A DNA stretch of 64,000 nucleotides from PALSA-555 sp963821325 (GCA_963821325.1 CAWGDC010000003.1:248001-312000), one strand, 5' to 3'; positions 55,340 through 64,000 are shown, counted from the stretch's first letter. Numbers and translations: made by a program. The notes: generated by a model not told the origin, from the sequence alone.

Positions 55340-56158
55340 TCAGCGTCCCTTGTGGGTGCGAGGTAGCGCCCCAAACCAGTCACGTGAAGCGCGGAGCATC
55401 GCGAGGCGTCGTTCTCGTGGGATCCGGATGAGCGTCTCGTCCTCGTACCAGCCGCGGTAGCCCGCTGTCTCCAGCAGCCCCACGAGCGACGCGACCGGCA
55501 CGCCGCCGTCGGGCAGCGGAGCCCGCTCGTAGCGGAACTGGGCGAGCGCCGCAGGGTCGACGTTCGTCACCTGCACGGAGACGATGTCGTCGACGTTGGC
55601 CCGCACCAGCGCGTCGAGACGGTCCTCGCCCCAGACGTGCCCGAGGTCGAGCACCACGCCCCCACCGTCCAGGCCTTCCATCCACGACAGGGCGTCGCGC
55701 AGCGTGTGGACGAACGACCAGTCGCGCAGCAGGGGATGGATCGGCTCCAGCATGATCCGCACCTCGCGGTCGGCGGCCAGCGTGGCGGCGCCCCGGAGCC
55801 ACTCGCGGCACATCGCCTCCGTCTCCGACGGGTCCCGCTCGCCCAGCGCGCCGGTGACGACGAGCGCCCCCGGCACGCCGAGAATCGCCGCGACGTCCAG
55901 CCGGCGGGCGACCTCCCTGAGCGACGCCGGCGCCCCGTCGTCCTGGAGGACGGTGCCGAGACCCATGTAGCTCGACACCTGCATGCCCTCGCCGTCGAGG
56001 ATCCGCGCCGCCTCCTCGACGCCGATCGCAGCCACCGCGGCGTCGTCGACGCCGATGGCGGGGATCCCGGCCGCCCGGGCGAGGGCGACGTCGTCGGCGA
56101 ACGAGCCCTCTCGGAGGACTCGCTCGCACACGGCGTAGCGCGCCGAGAGCTCACTCAT
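55340..56158 (-). CDS. Sugar phosphate isomerase/epimerase-like TIM barrel
   Basis: A xylose-isomerase-like TIM-barrel protein of 272 residues. LARAAGIPAIGVDDAAVAAI, MQVSSYMGLGTVL, VRIMLEPIHPLLRDWSFVHT with the metal-binding Glu, VVLDLGHVWGEDRLDAL with Asp and His, and GWYEDETLI near the C-terminus follow the metal-ligand order of the family. The ATG overlaps the stop of the enoyl-CoA hydratase gene (ATGA), so they are coupled. This context, with a crotonase and a kinase-fold protein, suggests catabolism rather than sugar synthesis; the substrate is not known. Confidence 0.85.
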   Translation of the reverse strand: MSELSARYAVCERVLREGSFADDVALARAAGIPAIGVDDAAVAAIGVEEAARILDGEGMQVSSYMGLGTVLQDDGAPASLREVARRLDVAAILGVPGALVVTGALGERDPSETEAMCREWLRGAATLAADREVRIMLEPIHPLLRDWSFVHTLRDALSWMEGLDGGGVVLDLGHVWGEDRLDALVRANVDDIVSVQVTNVDPAALAQFRYERAPLPDGGVPVASLVGLLETAGYRGWYEDETLIRIPRERRLAMLRASRDWFGALPRTHKGR

Positions 56159-56985
56159 CCACGACGGTCACGGCCCCAGGCCGCGCGGGCGGCCGTCGCC
56201 TCCTCGGAAGCCGCCGTGATCACTTGGTTGCGGTTCTCGACCTCGAGCGCAGCGAGCAGGTCCGGCGCGTCCGTGTTCGTCTGTAGCGCCCGCTTGGTCA
56301 TCCGCACCGCGAGTGGCGAGTGCGCGGCGATCTCCTCGGCGAGCTCCACGGCCCGGTCCAGCAGTCGATCGCCGTGGACCAACTCGCTCACGAGCCCTCG
56401 ACGGTCGGCTTCCTCCGCCGAGACGGTGCGCCCGGTGAGCGACCAGTCGGCCGCGACGCTCGCGCCGACGATGCGCGGCAGGTGGTAGCTCATCCCCATC
56501 TCAGCGCCGGACAGCCCGATGCGGATAGCCGCGTTGCCGAACGACGCCGCCGGCGAGCACAGGCGCAGGTCGGCCGCGAGGCAGAGCGCCAGCCCGCCTC
56601 CGACGGCCGGTCCGTTGACCGCGGCGATCACGGGCTGCGGGAGCTCCCGCAGCGCCAGCGGCAGCCCCGCCATCATCTCCTGGAACCGCAGACGTTCCCC
56701 GGCATCGGCGTCCTCGCTCGGCATGCTCGGGCCGAACCCGCGCAGGTCGATGCCCGAGCAGAAGCCCCGACCCGCGCCGGTGAGCACGACCACGCGGACG
56801 CTCGCATCGGCGCCGATCGCGGTGCAGGTGTCCAGCAGCTCGCCGGCCATCACCTCGTTGATGGCGTTGAGAAACTCGGGTCGGTTCAGCCGCAGCACCA
56901 CCGTGTCGGGACGAGCGCGGTCCAGCCCCAGCGTGGTGAGGTCGCGTGGCGGCCCCACGCGGCCCGGCCGTGACGCCTCGGTCAT
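56155..56985 (-). CDS. Enoyl-CoA hydratase/isomerase (crotonase) family protein
   Basis: A 276-residue crotonase-fold enzyme. VVLRLNRPEFLNAINEVMAG, VVVLTGAGRGFCSGIDLRGF and VIAAVNGPAVGGGLALCLAA form the CoA-binding and oxyanion regions; FGNAAIRIGLSGAEMGMSYH supplies a Glu near the second catalytic position. The first of the two classical Glu residues is not evident (Leu in the GGGLAL segment), so it may be an isomerase or another crotonase variant. Middle gene of a three-gene minus-strand operon: 14 bases after the phosphotransferase-like gene and overlapping the TIM-barrel gene. Confidence 0.88.
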   Translation of the reverse strand: MTEASRPGRVGPPRDLTTLGLDRARPDTVVLRLNRPEFLNAINEVMAGELLDTCTAIGADASVRVVVLTGAGRGFCSGIDLRGFGPSMPSEDADAGERLRFQEMMAGLPLALRELPQPVIAAVNGPAVGGGLALCLAADLRLCSPAASFGNAAIRIGLSGAEMGMSYHLPRIVGASVAADWSLTGRTVSAEEADRRGLVSELVHGDRLLDRAVELAEEIAAHSPLAVRMTKRALQTNTDAPDLLAALEVENRNQVITAASEEATAARAAWGRDRRG

Positions 56986-56999
56986 TCAGTCCCGCGCAT

Positions 57000-57962
57000 T
57001 CAGTCCCTCGCCTCCCGTCGACGCAGCGCGTCGGCTCGAGTGATGAGACGCGGGAGCGCCGCCACCATCGCCTCGATCGCGGGGTCCGGCGTCGGGCGGC
57101 GTCGGTTGTGCTTGATGATCGCGGACCAGGTCGCCGCCGACTTGAAGCAGGCCAGGGCCTCGAACCACGCGAGGTCGGGCAGGTCGTGCCCGCTGGCGTC
57201 GGCGTAGATCGCGACGAGCTCGGCTGGCCGGGGCATCGCGTCGACGTACCGGGTGCCGCGGCGGTAGGTCTCGGGGTCCACGTTCACGAGGAACCACCCG
57301 ACGTCCACGCGCGGATCGCTCCGCGCCCAGATCTCCCAGTCCACGACCGCCGTGATGCGAGCGCCGGACGCCAGCATGTTCCCGAGCCGGAAGTCGCCGT
57401 GCACCACCACGTCTGGGAGCGCGGCCGGCACGCTGGCGCGCAGCGCCAACGCGACCGGTTCCCAGCCCGGCACCAGCCTCCGGTCAACCGTCTCGAGCAG
57501 CCGGCACCACCGGTCGACCTCATCGCCGGGTTCGACGACCGGCTCCCCGACGAGCCCGAGCGCGTTGGCGTCTAACGCGTGGAGGGCCGCCATGGTCCGG
57601 GCAGCGTCGCGGGTCCGCTCAGCCACGACATCGACGTTCGCGTCACCGTCCTCGAACAGCGGCTCGAACGACGCGCCGTCAACGAAGGACGTCACAAACA
57701 GCGGCGGCACGTCCGGCGGATGACCTGCGTCCTCCCACAGCACCTTGGGGACCGGGACCCCGGTCGGGTACAGCGCGCGCAACAGGCACGCCTGCCGAAG
57801 CACGTCCCGGTTCCGCACGGGCGGGAGCCCCGCCGGGGCCACCTTGACGACGACCCGCCGGGTGTCCGCGCCGGCGAGCGTGCCGACGTAGGTCAGGCTC
57901 GACGCTCCTCCGGCCAGCTCGCGGAGGTCGTGGATGTCGAGCGCAGCGACGCGGTCCTGCAC
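57000..57962 (-). CDS. Phosphotransferase (APH/ACAD10-like kinase fold)
   Basis: A 320-residue protein with the aminoglycoside-phosphotransferase kinase fold. RELAGGASSLTYVGTL is the nucleotide-binding loop, RVVVKVAPAG has the ATP-binding Lys, VVVHGDFRLGNMLASG is the catalytic loop (HxDxxxxN) and VVDWEIWARSDPRVDVGW the metal-binding Asp loop. Such proteins next to acyl-CoA enzymes resemble ACAD10/11 kinases, which phosphorylate hydroxyacyl-CoAs; that role is inference. GTG at 57962 is used. A better RBS (GGAAGGGGAG) lies just before a GTG at about 57,995 in another frame, so an indel near the N-terminus is possible. First gene of the operon. Confidence 0.83.
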   Translation of the reverse strand: MQDRVAALDIHDLRELAGGASSLTYVGTLAGADTRRVVVKVAPAGLPPVRNRDVLRQACLLRALYPTGVPVPKVLWEDAGHPPDVPPLFVTSFVDGASFEPLFEDGDANVDVVAERTRDAARTMAALHALDANALGLVGEPVVEPGDEVDRWCRLLETVDRRLVPGWEPVALALRASVPAALPDVVVHGDFRLGNMLASGARITAVVDWEIWARSDPRVDVGWFLVNVDPETYRRGTRYVDAMPRPAELVAIYADASGHDLPDLAWFEALACFKSAATWSAIIKHNRRRPTPDPAIEAMVAALPRLITRADALRRREARD

Positions 57963-58105
57963 GGCGTTGAGCGCAGCATGGAGCGGAATGGTGCACTCCC
58001 CTTCCGAGAATTACGTTATCAAGCGTCTCTGGTCGCAGGAGAGGGAGAGCGCGATGACTCGCGCGCTTGGGACCGCGCTGCCCGCGACGCGGCTGCGGGA
58101 ACCAT

Positions 58106-58864
58106 GAGGTGACCGACTCGGCTCCTCCGCGTGCGCCCCGCGCGCGCCCCATGCCGCAGCTGACCCCGTGGAACGAGTGGTTCTGGACGTCGGGCGCCGA
58201 CGGCAAGCTGCGAATCCAGGGCTGCACCGACTGCGGGGCCTTGATGCACCCGCCGACGCCAGTCTGCCCGGCGTGCAGGAGCCGGTCGTCCGCGCCGACG
58301 GTCGTCTCGGGTCGCGCCACGGTCGTGGCGTCCACGGTCAACCGGCACCAGTGGCTCCCGTCCTTCGAGCCGCCGTACGTGATCGCGTTCGTGACCCTGG
58401 CCGAGGACCCGACGGTTCGCCTGACGACGAACATCGTCGGCTGCGACCCCGACGACGTGCGCATCGGCCAGGAGGTGACGGTGCCCTTCGAGCAGCAGGA
58501 GGACGTCTGGGTCCCGCTGCTCGAGCCCACCGGGGTGACCGACGGCACCGAGCGGGTCCCCGAGCCGCGCCGACCGGTGGTCCGCCCGCCGGCGACGAGC
58601 GACCGGTTCGAGCGCCGGGCGGTCCTGTCCGGCGTGGGCCACTCGGTGATCGGACGACGGCTGATGATGGACCCCCGCGGCCTCGCCGTCGACGCCTGCC
58701 GGGCCGCGATCGAGGACGCGGGCCTCACGCCGGCCGACATCGACGGGCTCTCGACCTACCCCGGCGGCGGGGTCAGCGGGAACAGCGAGGGCGGCGTCAC
58801 GGAGGTCGAGCTTGGAGAGAGATTCCAGCGTGACGCTGATCACGAGCGAGAGCAGGCCGCCTGA
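58106..58864 (+). CDS. DUF35 (Zn-ribbon/OB-fold) protein fused to a truncated thiolase (lipid-transfer-protein type)
   Basis: The N-terminal 145 residues are a DUF35 acyl-CoA-binding module: PWNEWFWTSGADGKLRIQGC, a zinc ribbon CTDCGALMHPPTPVCPAC (CX2C...CX2C), and the OB-fold PPYVIAFVTLAEDPTVRLTT. Then a thiolase begins: RRAVLSGVGHSVIGRRLMMD, LAVDACRAAIEDAGLTPADI and DGLSTYPGGGVSGNSEGGVT. It stops being thiolase at about 58,805 and ends 18 codons later (LGERFQRDADHEREQAA), long before the catalytic Cys. DUF35-thiolase pairs (ChsH2/Ltp2 type) perform side-chain retro-aldol steps in steroid degradation. The break coincides with a drop in GC. The start could be the GTG at 58106 region or the ATG of MPQLTPW at 58151. 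Confidence 0.75.
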   Translation, partial: EVTDSAPPRAPRARPMPQLTPWNEWFWTSGADGKLRIQGCTDCGALMHPPTPVCPACRSRSSAPTVVSGRATVVASTVNRHQWLPSFEPPYVIAFVTLAEDPTVRLTTNIVGCDPDDVRIGQEVTVPFEQQEDVWVPLLEPTGVTDGTERVPEPRRPVVRPPATSDRFERRAVLSGVGHSVIGRRLMMDPRGLAVDACRAAIEDAGLTPADIDGLSTYPGGGVSGNSEGGVTEVELGERFQRDADHEREQAA

Positions 58865-59003
58865 TGCCGGGTCCGAGTGAGACCGACGGGCCTTGTCGGC
58901 GCGGTCTGTGTCCGGCAGTGCCGATGGCAAACGGTCCCAGGCCCGCCACGGTGGCCACGTGGGACTCGGTAATCCGTGATAACGGGATCGAAGGCGAATC
59001 GTG

Positions 59004-61475
59004 ATGCCAGGTCGTGCGGCCAGTGAGAGCCAGTGGCTGTTGACCTACGAAGGCTTTAGCCCAGAGGACGAGGGTCGCCGTGAGACGCTGTGCACGCTCG
59101 GGAACGGCTACTTCGCGACGCGCGGTGCCATGCCTGAGGCTGCTGCTGACGGCGTGCACTATCCCGGCACGTACGTCGCAGGCGTGTATAACCGACTCGG
59201 AACCGAGATCGCGGGCCGACACGTCGAGAATGAAAGCCTCGTCAACGTTCCCAATTGGTTGCCGTTGACGTTTCGTGTGGACGGCGGACCCTGGTTTGCC
59301 GGTCATCGCGATGAGATTCTTTCGCGGCATCTGGAGCTCAACCTCGCCCGCGGGGTCCTGACGCGCGTGTCGCGACTCCGCGATACGGCCGGTCACGTGG
59401 TAGCCGTTACGCAGCGGCGATTCGTGAGCATGCGAGATCCGCACCTCGCGGGCCTCGAGACCACTTTCGTAGCCGAGAACTGGTCAGGGACCATTGAAGT
59501 TCAAAGCGGCATCGATGGAACGGTCGCGAATACCGGTGTCGAACGGTACCGTGCCCTCGACAGCCAGCACCTCCTTGTGCAGGGTCGCGGCCAGGAGGGC
59601 GACGACATCGTCTGGCTCGAGACCGAGACCTCGCAGTCCCGCATCAGGATCGCTGAGGCGGCCCGCACCCGGCTCCTCAAGCACGGCGAGCGCCTGGACC
59701 TCCGTCCGGCCCTGATCCGTGAAGACGGGTATGTCGGTTTGCGTTTCGCCATCGAGCTCGAAGAGAGCGCAGAAGTCACGGTGGAGAAGCTGGTCTCGTT
59801 GTACACGTCGCGCGACGCGGCGATCAGCGAACCGTGCGAAGAGGCGTGCCAACGACTTGCCGGCCCGGTCGGCGATTTCGATCAGCTCCTGAATCGTCAC
59901 CTGATCAGTTGGCGGCATCTCTGGGATCGAACCCAGTTCGAGCTCGGGGCCGACGACGTCCTCCCGCAGGCCCTTCACCTCAACATCTTCCATCTGCTCC
60001 AGACGGTGTCCAACAACACCCCCGGGCTCGATGTAGGTGTCCCTGCACGCGGCCTCCACGGAGAGGCGTACCGAGGCCATGTCTTCTGGGATGAACTGTT
60101 CGTCCTCCCGTTCCTCAGCGTGCGGCTGCCACAACTCGCTCGGGCCCTGCTGCTCTACCGCTTCCGTCGTCTTGATGCTGCCCGCCGCGCCGCGGCCGAT
60201 GCGGGCTTCAGGGGCGCGATGTATCCCTGGCAGAGCGCGAGCAGCGGCCGCGAGGAGACCCAGATTGAGCACCTCAACCCTGTCTCGGGACGCTGGCTAC
60301 CCGACGCCTCGTCGCTCCAGCACCACATCAACGCGGCCGTTGCCTTCAATTTCTGGCAGTACTACCAAGCAACCGAGGATTTCGATTTCCTGTGCTTCTA
60401 CGGCGCGGAGATGCTCCTTGAGATAGCACGCTTCTGGGGCAGCGCCGCCGTGTACTCCCACGCTGACGACCGCTACGAGATTCGCGGAGTAGTCGGCCCT
60501 GACGAGTACCACGACCGCTACCTCGGCCGAGACCAACCGGGAATCGACAACAACGCCTACACAAACATCATGGCGGTCTGGTGCCTTGATCGAGCGTTCC
60601 ACACCCTCGACCTGCTGCCCGCGTCGATCGTTCAGGAGCTCACGGAACGACTTGACCTCCGGCCCGAAGAACTCGCCCACTGGGACGAGGTGAGCCGCAA
60701 GATGCGGGTCTGCTTCCATGACGGGATCATCAGCCAGTTCGAACGTTACGAAGAGCTCGACGAGCTCGACTGGGGCGCTTACCGAGCCAGATACGGGGAC
60801 ATTGCCCGGCTCGACCGCATACTCGAGGCAGAAGGAGACACCGCTAACCGGTACAAGCTCACCAAGCAGCCCGACGTTACGATGCTCTGCTACTTGCTGC
60901 CGAGCACAGAGGTGATGCAGCTCCTGACGCGGCTCGGCTACGAATGCGACGACGGGCTCGTTGATCGCTGCATCGCCTACTACGAGCCGAGGACGACCAA
61001 CGGGTCCACACTCAGCCGCGTCGTCGAAGCATGGATCCAAGCGCGCCGCGACCCTCAGCGTGCCTGGGTGGCGTTCCGGGAATCGCTACTCGGTGATCTT
61101 CAAGACGCCGGCAACACCACCAGCGAAGGTATCCACCTCGGGGCTATGGCCGGCGCTGTCGACCTGCTCCAACGAGGCTTCACCGGCCTCGAAACGCGGG
61201 GCGACGAACTCCGACTTGACCCTAAGATCCCGGCTGCACTCGGCTTACTCGCGTTCAGCATCCGGTATCGCGGCGAAACCATCCACCTCTCATTCACGAC
61301 CGACGAGGTCGAGCTTCGTGTCGACTCTTCTGAGGGTCAGCCGATCGATGCCCTCGTACGGGGCCGCGCATTCACGGTCGAGCCCGGGCGCACGCTGGCC
61401 ATTCGCCTCGAGGGCGAGACTCGAGCCGCGTCACGTCTCGGTCGTATCCGCCGAGGCGGCCGTAACCTCGCATGA
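59004..61475 (+). CDS. Glycoside hydrolase family 65 protein (disaccharide phosphorylase-like)
   Basis: An 823-residue GH65 protein. The N-terminal beta-sandwich has RETLCTLGNGYFATRGAMPE; the (alpha/alpha)6 barrel has AYRGHVFWDELFVLPFLSVR, GREETQIEHLNPVSGRWLPD and QHHINAAVAFNFWQYYQATE. The catalytic general acid is Glu501 in GVVGPDEYHD, and TTSEGIHLGAMAGAVDLLQR is the phosphate-binding region of inverting phosphorylases. Trehalose, kojibiose or maltose phosphorolysis to beta-glucose-1-phosphate is possible; no beta-phosphoglucomutase is adjacent. ATG at 59004 (GTG three bases before). GC content and codon choice are clearly lower than in genes left of 58.8 kb, which suggests transfer. Confidence 0.9.
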   Translation: MPGRAASESQWLLTYEGFSPEDEGRRETLCTLGNGYFATRGAMPEAAADGVHYPGTYVAGVYNRLGTEIAGRHVENESLVNVPNWLPLTFRVDGGPWFAGHRDEILSRHLELNLARGVLTRVSRLRDTAGHVVAVTQRRFVSMRDPHLAGLETTFVAENWSGTIEVQSGIDGTVANTGVERYRALDSQHLLVQGRGQEGDDIVWLETETSQSRIRIAEAARTRLLKHGERLDLRPALIREDGYVGLRFAIELEESAEVTVEKLVSLYTSRDAAISEPCEEACQRLAGPVGDFDQLLNRHLISWRHLWDRTQFELGADDVLPQALHLNIFHLLQTVSNNTPGLDVGVPARGLHGEAYRGHVFWDELFVLPFLSVRLPQLARALLLYRFRRLDAARRAAADAGFRGAMYPWQSASSGREETQIEHLNPVSGRWLPDASSLQHHINAAVAFNFWQYYQATEDFDFLCFYGAEMLLEIARFWGSAAVYSHADDRYEIRGVVGPDEYHDRYLGRDQPGIDNNAYTNIMAVWCLDRAFHTLDLLPASIVQELTERLDLRPEELAHWDEVSRKMRVCFHDGIISQFERYEELDELDWGAYRARYGDIARLDRILEAEGDTANRYKLTKQPDVTMLCYLLPSTEVMQLLTRLGYECDDGLVDRCIAYYEPRTTNGSTLSRVVEAWIQARRDPQRAWVAFRESLLGDLQDAGNTTSEGIHLGAMAGAVDLLQRGFTGLETRGDELRLDPKIPAALGLLAFSIRYRGETIHLSFTTDEVELRVDSSEGQPIDALVRGRAFTVEPGRTLAIRLEGETRAASRLGRIRRGGRNLA

Positions 61476-61724
61476 TGGCGTGGGACGGACCCGACACCTC
61501 GCCGGTGGCGGACGGCGCGGCGTCACCCGTCATGCCGATCACCATCGCAAGGTGCTTCACGGCCCGACACCAGAGTGCACGTTCACGGGTTGTCAGGGCC
61601 TGCGGGACGCCCGGATGACCCAAGGTCTCGGCGGTTCGACCGTGCTGTGCCTGCGTTCTGAATCGAGGGCATGCCGCAGCCGGTTGACGCTCACTCACCG
61701 CCCACGCGAACAGGGTGTGACGAA

Positions 61725-63297
61725 ATGAAAGAGCTCGTGGGAGCACGCACCTTCTTCCCCGCCGTCGAGCGCCATGCCACGAAAGTGGGCTTCCACGACG
61801 GGGACTATCACGGCACCTTTGCACAGTATGGCGACCGCGTATTGCGATTGTGCGACGCGATGAAACGCGAGCTCGACATCGAGCATGGGGAACGCTTCGC
61901 GGTGATGGCTGCAAACAGTCATCAGTATCTCGAGCTGTACGCGGCCGCGTTTCTTGGCGCCGGTATCATCAACCCGCTGAACCTGCGCCTGGCAAGGACC
62001 GAACTCCAGTTCATCCTTGCCGATTCGGCGACGAGGGTAATCTTCGTCGACGGATTCTTCGGTGAGCGTCTCGCGCAGGCCATCGACGAAGTACGTGGCG
62101 ACCTGCAGCTGAAGAAGGTCGTCCTCATCGGCGATGGTGATGTACCGCACGACGTGCGATTCGAGGATCTGGTTGCCGCGGCGCATCCCGTAGTGCCGCT
62201 CGAACCTGACGAAGACGACCCAGCCTTGCTCATGTACACCGGTGGCACGACGGGCCTGCCGAAGGGCGTACTGCTCAGCCAACGCGCAGAACTGTTGAAC
62301 CTGTATCACATTGTCATGGCACTGGGGGGTCTCGACGAACAGCGTGTCTATCTTCATCAGACGCCGATGTTCCACGCAGCGTCGATGGGCGGCGTGCTCG
62401 GTATCCCTAGCGTCGGCGGCACGTCCGTGTTTGTCCCTCTCTTCGAGCCTGAGGCGGTCCTCGCCCTTATCGAACAGTACGAAATCAACTGGACGTTGAT
62501 GGTTCCGACGATGATCGAGATGATGCTCGATCATCCACTGTTCCGGCCCCAGCGTCTCGCGCCGCTACGCGATCTCAGTGTACGGCGCGTCGCCGATGCC
62601 TGCCGCCCTGTTGCAACGCGTCCAGTCGATATTGCCGGAGCTGAATCTCTGGCAAGGTTACGGCACGACGGAGTGCTCGTCGGTGCTGACCTTCCTAACT
62701 GATGCCGATCACCGTCGAGGTGGCCAGCGTCTCGGTTCGGCAGGAAAGCCAGTCTTTGGGGTGGAATTGTCCATTCAAGCTGAGGACGGCGCGATTCTCC
62801 CGGAGAACGAGAACGGTGAGGTGTGCGCGCGCGGTGGCAATGTCATGATCGAGTACTGGAACCGGCCGGAAGAAACCACCGCCGCCTTTAGAGAGGGGTG
62901 GTACCACACTGGCGACGAAGGGCACCTCGACGAAGAGGGCTATCTCCACTTGGTGGATCGGGTCAAGGACATGATTGTGACCGGCGGCGAGAACGTCTAT
63001 TCGATCGAGGTCGAGAACGCGATCTCGACCCATCCGGCGGTTGCCCAAGTGGCTGTTATCGGTATCCCACACGAGGTCTGGGGTGAGCAAGTGCACGCAA
63101 TAGTCGTGTTGCATCCCGGCGTTGTAGCCACCGCTGCGGACATCCAAGATCACGCACGTCAGTCGGTCGGCGGCTACAAGGTGCCGAGGTCCGTGGAGTT
63201 CCGCACCGAACCACTTCCGCTTTCAGGTGCGATGAAGCCGCTGAAACGCGAACTTCGGCGGCCGTATTGGGAAGCCTCGAACGACTACCCCCGGTGA
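61725..63297 (+). CDS. Acyl-CoA synthetase (class I adenylate-forming enzyme, frameshifted)
   Basis: About 523 residues after repair. It activates a fatty or aromatic acid to acyl-CoA. Motifs: LLMYTGGTTGLPKGVLLSQR, QTPMFHAASMGGVLGIPSVG, WQGYGTTECSSVL, GWYHTGDEGHLDEEGYLHLV, DRVKDMIVTGGENVYSIEVE and the A10 Lys in GAMKPLKRELRR. One extra base near 62,578 separates PLRDLS from VYGASPMPAALLQRV. ATG at 61725 (MKELVGARTFFPAVERHATK). The gene lies in the lower-GC part and follows the GH65 gene by 249 bases. The acid it uses is unknown. Confidence 0.9.
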
Positions 63298-63668
63298 TCC
63301 CCTCATGTGGGCTCACCACCGCTGTGCCCTGAGACGTTTCATCGGTCGGCGGTCGATCTCGCTATTGAAGGACCTACAGCTCCAGGGACTGGGGAGTACG
63401 TCGGGCGCGTGCTTCTGGATCGCGCATCGACTCCCGCGATCAGCCGACATCTCTGACCGCGACTCGCGGTTCCCACGATCGCGAGTCGAGCAGCCTCCAG
63501 GAAGGAACAGCCTTTCGCCGCGGCGGCCGACCTGGGAACTAGGCCTAGCCGGGCCCCGGCATCCCGCCATATGCCTCATACTCGATCGCCATCGCAAGAG
63601 AATCTTGCCGCCTTCAAAGGCGACCACTGCTGCCACGACCGCCGTCCCTTTCGCACTCCATCCTGCGG
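63298..63668. other. No gene recognised
   Basis: This stretch has lower GC than the bulk of the window and no open frame with protein-like composition on either strand. A Gly/Arg-rich minus-strand frame of 107 codons covers part of it but shows no motif. I see no tRNA, repeat or attachment-site structure. Confidence 0.5.
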
Positions 63669-64000
63669 CTATCGCAATCCTGAGGGGCTTGCCGCAGAGA
63701 GAGACGCACCTTCTGGGCTATGCCCAGTCCGGTGCCACAGATCTCTCACTCTCCCCTTGAGCGACGTGCGCTGTCGCATGAGTTCACGCCACTCGTTGTC
63801 GTTGTGTAAGCGCTCATCGAGTAGGAAGAGGAACCAAGCAAGGTTCCACCCCTTGCAAAGTCTTTCAAGCTCCGCCGGAGTCTCGCTTGCCGCTGCTGAC
63901 CACAGGTCAGGTTTGCCGGACCTATGTCTCGGCGGCGATGTCCCGTTGGGCCATAAATCGCAGGGCGTATCTGGTTCGAGGTAGCGCAGGTTGCGACGGA
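63669..64000 (-). CDS. C-terminal part of an unknown protein, start beyond the window
   Basis: On the minus strand a frame is open from the window edge down to a TAG at 63669-63671, giving about 110 residues. It contains WSAAASETPAELERLCKGWN, LAWFLFLLDERLHNDNEWRE and LKGRVRDLWHRTGHSPEGAS, which look like a genuine helical soluble protein with balanced charges and Trp-rich helices. No start codon long enough lies inside the window, so its N-terminus is off the edge. I do not recognise the family. Base composition is near 52 percent GC here, unlike most of the window. Confidence 0.5.
   Translation of the reverse strand, partial: RRNLRYLEPDTPCDLWPNGTSPPRHRSGKPDLWSAAASETPAELERLCKGWNLAWFLFLLDERLHNDNEWRELMRQRTSLKGRVRDLWHRTGHSPEGASLSAASPSGLR

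Noticed and set aside
61476..61724. TTGACG near 61,684 as a possible -35 box for the acyl-CoA ligase
   Set aside because: No convincing -10 element at suitable spacing.
1..64000. CRISPR arrays, rRNA, tRNA, insertion sequences
   Set aside because: No regularly spaced short repeats, conserved RNA stems or transposase motifs (such as DDE contexts) were found by eye. A dedicated search tool would be needed to exclude them fully.

Overview
The window is a stretch of very GC-rich chromosome whose gene content points to an actinobacterium, most likely of the class Acidimicrobiia. The pointers are a mycothiol synthase (MshD) with two further proteins of mycothiol-linked families, an F420-type nitroreductase-fold protein, several P450s, FadD-type acyl-CoA ligases, GTG starts throughout, and no sign of plasmid or phage genes. 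No rRNA, tRNA, CRISPR array or complete insertion sequence was seen.

Layout. 0-4 kb is housekeeping: hisD (cut by the left edge), endonuclease III, mshD, rlmN and two small proteins. 4.4-9.2 kb holds a metallophosphoesterase followed by a class III cyclase/AAA/TPR regulator. 9.3-20.9 kb is rich in lipid and redox enzymes: a GMC oxidoreductase joined to or abutting an alpha/beta hydrolase, a zinc metallopeptidase, a FadD19-like ligase overlapping a YyaL-type thioredoxin-domain protein, an EEP-family phosphodiesterase and a P450. 21.1-26.8 kb encodes two large secreted proteins with cell-wall-binding repeats (CWB2), with Ig-like or beta-helix passenger regions, and a small membrane peptide missed by length cut-offs. 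27-37.4 kb carries a CYP124/125/142-like P450, mycothiol-linked DinB-fold proteins, a carotenoid oxygenase, a TolB-like propeller protein, a nucleoside phosphorylase-fold protein and a Baeyer-Villiger-type monooxygenase. 37.4-43.6 kb has a PAS-GGDEF-EAL protein and a ketosynthase/hotdog group. 43.8-51.6 kb is a run of minus-strand genes: GtrA, response regulator, histidine kinase, UDP-sulfoquinovose synthase, a second sugar epimerase, a GT-C/GT2 fusion glycosyltransferase and an RDD protein. I read this as a cell-surface sulfoquinovose-glycan locus and consider it the most interesting part of the window. 52-58.8 kb holds a PAS/GGDEF cyclase, an esterase, a three-gene CoA/lipid operon and a DUF35-thiolase fusion that is cut short. 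From about 58.8 kb to the end the base composition drops sharply, and this part carries a GH65 phosphorylase, another acyl-CoA ligase, and an open frame that runs off the right edge.

Many genes are broken by single-base indels, usually one extra base and sometimes one missing, often in G/C runs. The flanking frames keep full family motifs, so most of these look like consensus errors of long-read or single-genome data rather than pseudogenes. They are densest between 28.5 and 33.6 kb. I annotate such genes over their full extent and give the position of each shift. The two breaks that indels do not explain are the thiolase at about 58,805 and an orphan AIM24 C-terminus at about 34,670.
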